DNA of 64,000 nt from Halodurantibacterium daqingensis (GTDB taxonomy: Bacteria > Pseudomonadota > Alphaproteobacteria > Rhodobacterales > Rhodobacteraceae): assembly GCF_042666235.1 (NCBI RefSeq), contig NZ_JBHTFQ010000011.1, forward strand, positions 43,502 through 107,501. The letters are read 5' to 3'. Both the position numbers and the translations under genes were made by a program. A model generated the notes under the pieces. The model had not been told where the DNA came from. It was given only the letters and a program-made list of their open reading frames with translations, and made no database searches. Of the stretch, positions 58,976 through 64,000 are shown in pieces (position 1 is the first letter of the stretch; each line of letters starts with the position of its first letter).

Positions 58976-61131
58976 CAGAGGGCTTCCTTCTTTTTCACAT
59001 CGCGGCGCCGGCGGTGAAGGATCGGTTCGGTATAGCCCGAGGGCTGGTTGATGCCTTCAAAGATCAGCTCGCGTGCCGCCTGGAACGCGATCGAGGCGTC
59101 ATAGTCGGGCGCCATCGGACGATAGGCGGGGTCGCCCCGGTTCTGCCGGTCCACTGCAACGGCCATGCGGCGCAACGAAGCCTCGACCTCATCGCGGGTG
59201 GTCAGGCCATGCAGCAGCCAGTTCGCCAGATATTGCGCCGAGATCCGCAGCGTCGCGCGGTCTTCCATCAGGCCCACGTCGTTGATGTCGGGCACCTTCG
59301 AACAGCCGACACCCTGATCCACCCAGCGCACCACATAGCCCAGGATCGACTGGCAGCTGTTGTCAACCTCGCGCCGAACCTCGTCGTCGGAAAGGTTGCG
59401 GCCCTGCAGGATCGGCGGCGTCAGCAGCGCGTCGAGGCTGGCCCGTTCCCGCCCGGCAAGCGCATCCTGCCGCGCGGCCACGTCAACCTCATGGTAATGA
59501 GTCGCGTGCAGCGTTGCCGCGGTGGGCGACGGCACCCAGGCCGTGTTCGCGCCGGCCATCGGATGGTTCTGCTTGGTGGCCAGCATCTCGGCCATCGCAT
59601 CGGGTTTTGCCCACATGCCCTTGCCGATCTGGCCATGGCCGCGCAGACCCGTGGCAAGCCCGGCATCGACATTGCCGTTCTCATAGGCGGCAAGCCAAGG
59701 GGCATCCTTCATCTCGCCCTTCGGGATCACCGGCCCGGCCTGCATCGAGGTGTGAATCTCATCCCCGGTGCGGTCCAGGAACCCCGTGTTGATGAAGACG
59801 AGCCGGTCCTTCACCGCGCGGATACACTCGCGCAGATTGGCCGAGGTGCGGCGTTCCTCGTCCATCACACCGATCTTGATCGTGTGGCGCGGCAGGCCCA
59901 GGATATCTTCGACCCGATCGAACAGCGTATTGGCGAAGGCCACTTCCTCGGGGCCGTGCATCTTCGGCTTCACGATATAGACCGAGCCGGCGCGCGAATT
60001 GCGCGGCCCCTCGGACTTTTGCAGATCGTGCATCGCGCAGGCGGTGGTCACGATCGCATCAAGAAAGCCCTCGGGCGTTTCGGCGCCGTCCTTCAGCACT
60101 GCGTCCGTGGTCATCAGATGGCCAACGTTGCGCACCAGAAGCAGCGCCCGGCCCGGCAAGGTCAGCTCGCCCGCCATCGTCTGGTAGGTCCGGTCGGGGT
60201 TCAGGTGCCGGGTCAGCGCACGGCCGCCCTTTTCGAACGTCTCCTCAAGCGTTCCCGTCATCAGGCCCAGCCAATTGGCATAGACGGCAACCTTGTCGGC
60301 AGCATCGACGGCGGCAACGCTGTCCTCGCAATCCTGGATGGCCGTCAGGGCGCTTTCCAGCACCACATCACGCAGGCCGGCCGGATGCGCCTTGCCCACC
60401 GGATGATCGGGGTCGATCACCAGTTCGATATGCAGCCCGTTGTGGCGCAGAAGATAGCGCGCACGGGCGCCATCCTCGGTCCAACCCACAAAGGCGGCCG
60501 GATCCTTGAGCCCGACCGTCCGGCCCGCGACCTCGGCGAACAGCGTCGCGCCCTCGCGCCGGAAAGAGGTCACATCCCGATGCGCGGCCCCGTCCAGCGG
60601 CACCGCCCGGTCAAGGAAAGCGGCAGCCCAGGCGACAGCCTGCGCCCCACGGTCGGAATCATAGCCCGGCCCCTGCGCCGCGCCCGGCAGCGCATCGGTG
60701 CCGTAAAGCGCATCGTAAAGCGATCCCCAGCGCGCGTTCGCCGCATTCAGCGCGAAGCGCGCGTTCATCACCGGCACCACCAGCTGCGGCCCCGCGATCC
60801 GGGCAATCTCGTCATCGACATTGGCCGTGGTCACCTCGAAGGGCGCCCCCTCGGGTTGCAGATACCCGATCTCCGCAAGGAAGGCGCGGTAGGCGGCCGC
60901 GTCATGCGGCTGGCCCTTGCGCGCCTTCAACCAGTCATCGATGGCGGCCTGCAGCACATCGCGCCGCTCAAGCAGCGCGCGGTTTTGCGGCCAGAGATCC
61001 TCCAGCAGCGTCGCATAGCCCTGCCAGAAGCGGTCGGCTTCCACCGGCAGCCCGTCCAGCACCCGGTTTTCCACCAGATCGGCCAATCCGGCGGCCACCT
61101 TCAGCCCGGCCCGTTCCACATAGGTCGTCAT
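58975..61131 (-). CDS. glcB: Malate synthase G
   Basis: Condenses glyoxylate with acetyl-CoA to malate, allowing growth on C2 compounds or glycolate. The 718-residue length and the text NARFALNAANARWGSLYDALYGTDALP (about residue 122, in part), IVKPKMHGPEEVAFANTLFDRVE (about 380, in part), GVMDEERRTSANLRECI (about 420) and NYLANWLLHG-like end are those of monomeric malate synthase G. AGGAGG lies six bases before the ATG. Divergent from an IclR regulator. No isocitrate lyase or glycolate oxidase gene is visible in the window. Confidence 0.96.
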   Translation of the reverse strand: MTTYVERAGLKVAAGLADLVENRVLDGLPVEADRFWQGYATLLEDLWPQNRALLERRDVLQAAIDDWLKARKGQPHDAAAYRAFLAEIGYLQPEGAPFEVTTANVDDEIARIAGPQLVVPVMNARFALNAANARWGSLYDALYGTDALPGAAQGPGYDSDRGAQAVAWAAAFLDRAVPLDGAAHRDVTSFRREGATLFAEVAGRTVGLKDPAAFVGWTEDGARARYLLRHNGLHIELVIDPDHPVGKAHPAGLRDVVLESALTAIQDCEDSVAAVDAADKVAVYANWLGLMTGTLEETFEKGGRALTRHLNPDRTYQTMAGELTLPGRALLLVRNVGHLMTTDAVLKDGAETPEGFLDAIVTTACAMHDLQKSEGPRNSRAGSVYIVKPKMHGPEEVAFANTLFDRVEDILGLPRHTIKIGVMDEERRTSANLRECIRAVKDRLVFINTGFLDRTGDEIHTSMQAGPVIPKGEMKDAPWLAAYENGNVDAGLATGLRGHGQIGKGMWAKPDAMAEMLATKQNHPMAGANTAWVPSPTAATLHATHYHEVDVAARQDALAGRERASLDALLTPPILQGRNLSDDEVRREVDNSCQSILGYVVRWVDQGVGCSKVPDINDVGLMEDRATLRISAQYLANWLLHGLTTRDEVEASLRRMAVAVDRQNRGDPAYRPMAPDYDASIAFQAARELIFEGINQPSGYTEPILHRRRRDVKKKEAL

Positions 61132-61202
61132 GCCAATCCTCCTGTTTCACTTGGTTGTCCTCTAGCCGCGGCACGGCGCAGATGGCACAACAGTGTCAAA
61201 GT

Positions 61203-61220
61203 TTTTCACGATGCGGAAAA
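61203..61220. promoter_or_regulatory. Inverted repeat at the IclR-type gene start
   Basis: TTTTC (61203-61207) and GAAAA (61216-61220) form an inverted repeat with an 8-base spacer, ending four bases before the regulator ATG and lying in the 93-base gap shared with glcB. IclR proteins bind short AT-rich palindromes of similar shape, so this may be an autoregulatory operator. Low certainty, as the arms are only five bases. Confidence 0.35.
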
Positions 61221-61224
61221 GCCC

Positions 61225-62019
61225 ATGACCAACGACAGGCGTGATGGAACCGTTCAGGCGGTCGACCGGGCGCTGAGACTGCTTGAACTTCTCGGCGCGG
61301 AAGACGAGGGGTTGCGGCTGACCGATCTGGCAAAGGGCTGTGGCCTGGCGGCCTCGACCGTTCACCGGCTGCTGACGACGCTTGAACAGCGCGGCTTTGC
61401 CCAGTTCGACGCCCCTGCGGCGCGCTGGCATGTGGGGCGGCAGGCCTTCAGCACCGGCTCGGCCTATTTGCGCCGTCAAAGCTTTGCGGCACCGGCCCTG
61501 CCGATCCTGCGCCGACTGCGCGACCGCACCCGCGAAACGGCCAACCTCGGCGTGCTTGAGGGGACCGATGTCACCACCTTGCATCAGGCCGAAAGCCGCG
61601 AGATCGTCCGCGCGATTTCACCGGTGGGGGGGCGGGCGCACTGGCTGTGTTCGGGAATGGGCAAGGCCATCGTTGCCACCTGGCCCGATGCAGAGATCAG
61701 TGGGTTGCTTGATCGTGGCGGCATGCGCAGGATGACCGCCCGCAGCCTGACCAGCGCCGATGCGGTGTGGGCCGAAATCGCCCGGATCCGGGCGCAGGGA
61801 CATGCGGTGGATAATGAGGAATTCGTTCCGGGCCTGCGTTGCGTTGCGGCCGTTGTCTGGGGTCCGGCGTCCGAGCCAGCCTGCGCCTTGTCGGTCTCGG
61901 CCCATGCCGGGCGCCTGACCGAGGCGCGCCTGCCCGAGTTCGGCGCGGCTGTGCGCGATGCGGCGGCCGAATTGACGCGACACCTGGGCGGACGGAGACC
62001 CGACGAAGCGAGTGCCTAG
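61225..62019 (+). CDS. IclR-family transcriptional regulator
   Basis: Likely regulator of the divergent glcB-glcG genes. The 264-residue protein has an N-terminal winged helix-turn-helix (about residues 10-70, LTDLAKGCGLAASTVHRLLTTLEQRGF in part) and the IclR effector domain with LGVLEGTDVTTLHQAES (about 110), LCSGMGKAIVA (about 145) and DNEEFVPGLRCVAAVVW (about 198). The start MTNDRRDGTVQAVDRAL is typical. The open frame runs upstream for 2 kb, but only antisense to glcB. The effector is unknown; glyoxylate or glycolate is the natural guess. Confidence 0.88.
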   Translation: MTNDRRDGTVQAVDRALRLLELLGAEDEGLRLTDLAKGCGLAASTVHRLLTTLEQRGFAQFDAPAARWHVGRQAFSTGSAYLRRQSFAAPALPILRRLRDRTRETANLGVLEGTDVTTLHQAESREIVRAISPVGGRAHWLCSGMGKAIVATWPDAEISGLLDRGGMRRMTARSLTSADAVWAEIARIRAQGHAVDNEEFVPGLRCVAAVVWGPASEPACALSVSAHAGRLTEARLPEFGAAVRDAAAELTRHLGGRRPDEASA

Positions 62020-62069
62020 CCGCCCGCCACTATTGCGCAACAGCATCCGCCTCGCAGGGGTCGAATGGA

Positions 62070-62091
62070 GGGGCCGCCATCGGGCGGCCCC
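62070..62091. terminator. Hairpin between the IclR gene and the small exported protein gene
   Basis: GGGGCCGCC-atcg-GGCGGCCCC is a perfect 9-bp stem with a 4-base loop, placed between two genes that converge. On the plus strand it is followed by TCACCATTTT, a weak T-tract; on the minus strand there is none. Probably a bidirectional terminator. Confidence 0.6.
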
Positions 62092-62100
62092 TCACCATTT

Positions 62101-62436
62101 TCAGTCGTCGCCTGCCGGCAACATGCTGACCAGCTCGGGCAGCGTGTAGTCGGCTGCACTGACGCCAAGGCTGGCGGCAAGTTGATTGCGGCCCACGGTT
62201 GCGGCCGAACGCTTGGCAGCCGCTTTGCCAGTGCCGTTCAGGATGAACCTTTCGGCCAGCTGATCGTTGTCACGCCGCGCTACGTCCAGCGCGATCAGGT
62301 CTGCGACCGAATAGGCAGCGGCATCCACGCCAAGCTGGGCCGCAAGCTGGGCCTTGCCAGCGCCGATCGGACCGGCCGAAGCCGCGCCTGCGGAAACGCA
62401 TGCGGCAAGCGCTGCGAGAACGAGTTTCTTCTGCAT
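62101..62436 (-). CDS. Small exported protein with two internal repeats
   Basis: Unrecognised protein of 111 residues. A clear signal peptide (MQKKLVLAALAACVSAGAASA) is followed by two similar units about 58 residues apart: GKAQLAAQLGVDAAAYSVADLIAL (about residue 27) and GRNQLAASLGVSAADYTLPELVSM (about 84), each read in part, sharing QLAAxLGVxAAxYxxxEL-like spacing. The mature protein is small and periplasmic or secreted; no cysteines remain after the signal. AAAGGA precedes the ATG. Function unknown. Confidence 0.75.
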   Translation of the reverse strand: MQKKLVLAALAACVSAGAASAGPIGAGKAQLAAQLGVDAAAYSVADLIALDVARRDNDQLAERFILNGTGKAAAKRSAATVGRNQLAASLGVSAADYTLPELVSMLPAGDD

Positions 62437-62726
62437 TGTCTATCCTTTCACTCCGCCACCATTGTGGCGACAGGGCATCCCGTGCCCGTGCAGAAGAAGC
62501 TAGGCTTGCGCACAAAGTCGGAAAACTGACCCAAACGGCCACGGACTGCGCATTCATGCACATAACTTCCGCGCGATTGCCCTTGAAGATGAAGATGGAG
62601 TGACGGCTTCGCTGCGCCTTGTGCAGCTGAAACGAGTGGAAACCCCGCGCCAGTTGGCGCAGACTATCCAGAAGTGCGCCGGGCCCCGCCTGCCCTGCGC
62701 CCCTTCCCAGGAGAGAGAGAGACCAA
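62437..62726. other. Intergenic stretch before the aminotransferase gene
   Basis: The 290 bases between two divergent genes contain no open frame with recognisable protein features. The end carries AGGAGAGAGAG, the ribosome site of the aminotransferase. Promoters for both genes must lie here, but I see no hexamer pair clear enough to call. Confidence 0.4.
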
Positions 62727-63956
62727 ATGAACCACCTTTCAAATTCCTTGGCCGCCGTCGATATCGCGACGACGCTGCATCCCTATACCGACGCGCGCGC
62801 CCACGAGGTGAACGGGCCGCTTGTCATCGCGCGGGGCGAGGGGGTTCACGTCTATGACCAGGCGGGCAAGGAGTATATTGAAGGGCTTGCCGGTCTCTGG
62901 TCCGTGGCCGTCGGATTCAGCGAGCCGCGGCTTGTGCAGGCCGCGAGGCGGCAGATGGAGCAGCTGCCCTATTACCACAGTTTTGCGCACAAGGCCCATG
63001 AACCCTCGATCCGGCTTGCCGAAAAGCTGGTGGAAATGACCCCGGCGCCGCTGACCCGCGTGTTCTACACCTCCTCCGGATCCGAGGCGAATGACACGGT
63101 AGTCAAGCTGATCTGGTATATGAACAATGCCCTCGGGCGCACGAAAAAGAAGAAGTTTCTTGCGCGCATCAAGGGGTACCACGGCATCACCGTCGCCTCG
63201 GGTAGCCTAACGGGCCTGCCGAACAATCACCGTGACTTTGATCTGCCAGCCATCCCCGTGCACCACCTCACCTGCCCACATTTCTACCGTTTCGGTGCCG
63301 AGGGAGAGAGCGAGAACGACTTTACCGCCCGCCTGCTGGCAGAAGCCGAAGACGTCATTCTCCGCGAGGGGCCGGAGACGATCGCGGGCTTCATTGGCGA
63401 GCCGCTGATGGCGGCCGGTGGTGTCATGCCCCCGCCGGCGGGTTACTGGCAAGGGATCGAAGCCCTGTGCCGCAAGTATGATATCCTGCTGATCGCCGAC
63501 GAGGTCATCAACGGTTTCGGCCGGCTGGGCTCGTCCTTCGGCGCGGTGCACTATGGCTTTACCCCGGATGTCATGGTGCTGTCCAAGCAGCTCACCTCGT
63601 CCTACATGCCGCTGGCCGCAGTTCTTTTTACGGAAGAAATCTATCAGGCAGTGGCCGACAACAGCGCCCGGATCGGAACCTTCGGCCACGGCTTCACCGC
63701 ATCGGGTCATCCGGTCGCCACAGCTGTTGCCCTTGAGAACCTGGCGATCATCGAAGAGCGTGACCTGATCGGAAACGCGCACCGGATGGGCAAGCTGCTG
63801 CAGGAAGGGCTGGCAGGTTTTGCCGATCATCCCTTCGTCGGCGAGGTACGCGGCGCCGGGCTGATCGCGGGGCTGGAGCTGGTTGCCGACAAGCAAAGCC
63901 GTCGAACCTTCTCTTGTGGATGCCGCCCTCATTTGCAAGGAATTTCTGAACGTTAG
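62727..63956 (+). CDS. Class III aminotransferase, apparently truncated at the C-terminus
   Basis: PLP-dependent transaminase of the omega-amino-acid/taurine/putrescine group. The first 385 residues are normal: LAGLWSVAVGFSEPRLVQAA (about 55), YTSSGSEANDTVVKL (about 115), KGYHGITVASGSLTG (about 150), IADEVINGFGRLG (about 257) and the PLP lysine 287 in VMVLSKQLTSSYMP. After VADKQSRRTF the reading frame ends within 14 residues at position 409, while relatives run to about 450-460. The missing part normally completes the small domain, so activity is doubtful unless a frameshift or rearrangement is a sequencing artefact. The substrate cannot be named. Confidence 0.75.
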   Translation: MNHLSNSLAAVDIATTLHPYTDARAHEVNGPLVIARGEGVHVYDQAGKEYIEGLAGLWSVAVGFSEPRLVQAARRQMEQLPYYHSFAHKAHEPSIRLAEKLVEMTPAPLTRVFYTSSGSEANDTVVKLIWYMNNALGRTKKKKFLARIKGYHGITVASGSLTGLPNNHRDFDLPAIPVHHLTCPHFYRFGAEGESENDFTARLLAEAEDVILREGPETIAGFIGEPLMAAGGVMPPPAGYWQGIEALCRKYDILLIADEVINGFGRLGSSFGAVHYGFTPDVMVLSKQLTSSYMPLAAVLFTEEIYQAVADNSARIGTFGHGFTASGHPVATAVALENLAIIEERDLIGNAHRMGKLLQEGLAGFADHPFVGEVRGAGLIAGLELVADKQSRRTFSCGCRPHLQGISER

Positions 63957-64000
63957 ACTTGTGATCGAGTGCGGACTCTTGTCAGGCCTGTTAGCGCGGC

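Noticed and set aside
59014..62019. A 1001-codon reading of the IclR gene
   Set aside because: The upstream 737 codons are antisense to glcB; only the part from 61225 has family motifs.
1..64000. CRISPR arrays, rRNA or tRNA genes, prophage or integrase genes
   Set aside because: I saw no regularly spaced repeats, no conserved RNA gene text and no recombinase or phage structural proteins. Small RNAs could be missed by eye.

Overview
The window reads as a chromosomal segment of a high-GC alphaproteobacterium, most likely in the Rhodobacteraceae/Paracoccaceae group. The reasons are the gene families present (an HvrA-like H-NS protein, a Cys-type periplasmic formate dehydrogenase with DUF3305/3306/6352/6505 companions, a TAXI-TRAP system, Tam proteins), very tight ATGA/TGATG gene overlaps, and uniformly GC-rich codon use. 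I see no rRNA, tRNA, CRISPR array or complete insertion sequence. It looks like core and metabolic-accessory chromosome rather than a mobile island.

Layout. 0.2-0.8 kb: isopentenyl-diphosphate isomerase. 0.8-8.1 kb: a complete D-xylose module, xylA-xylB-ATPase-permease-xylF on the minus strand, divergent from a ROK repressor (XylR type); an operator-like inverted repeat covers the predicted xylF -35. 8.1-12.4 kb: an FG-GAP/ASPIC secreted protein coupled to xylR, a di-haem MauG/Ccp-type cytochrome and a GntP-type permease. 12.6-18.3 kb: tamA-tamB. 18.3-20.5 kb: YihY-type membrane protein, H-NS/HvrA-like protein, GlpR-type repressor. 20.7-24.2 kb: TAXI-TRAP uptake system with a DUF1850 protein. 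24.2-25.7 kb: ring-cleaving dioxygenase-like VOC protein and a TusA-like protein.

25.7-42.5 kb is a formate dehydrogenase locus. A polyferredoxin is divergent from an operon of a ligase-like protein, DUF6505, DUF6352, DUF3305, DUF3306, a TorD chaperone, a small Tat protein and FdhABC, followed by an Mrp-type P-loop protein and a 51-residue membrane peptide. These converge on a cofactor operon (fdhD-mobA-mobB-moeA) in which moeA carries a 300-residue N-terminal domain of unknown role. Together the genes would make, load with bis-MGD and export a periplasmic formate-oxidising enzyme feeding the quinone pool.

42.6-48.1 kb: a WD40-cytochrome c fusion, then an ABC transporter and a CDP-alcohol phosphatidyltransferase that reproduce the E. 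coli ynjBCD/ynjF grouping. 48.2-49.8 kb: VOC protein and MFS transporter. 50-58.5 kb: a FadR-type regulator with a peptide ABC transporter that encloses a gamma-glutamyltransferase-like Ntn hydrolase and a DUF1028 protein. 58.5-62 kb: glcG-glcB (malate synthase G) divergent from an IclR regulator. 62.1-64 kb: a small repeat-containing exported protein and a class III aminotransferase whose C-terminus looks broken close to the window edge.

The most unusual points are the MoeA fusion, the single-cysteine FdhD, the WD40-cytochrome c fusion beside fdhD, the conserved ynj-like grouping, and the GGT-like/DUF1028 pair inside a peptide uptake operon. Function statements come from family recognition by eye; no database search was run.
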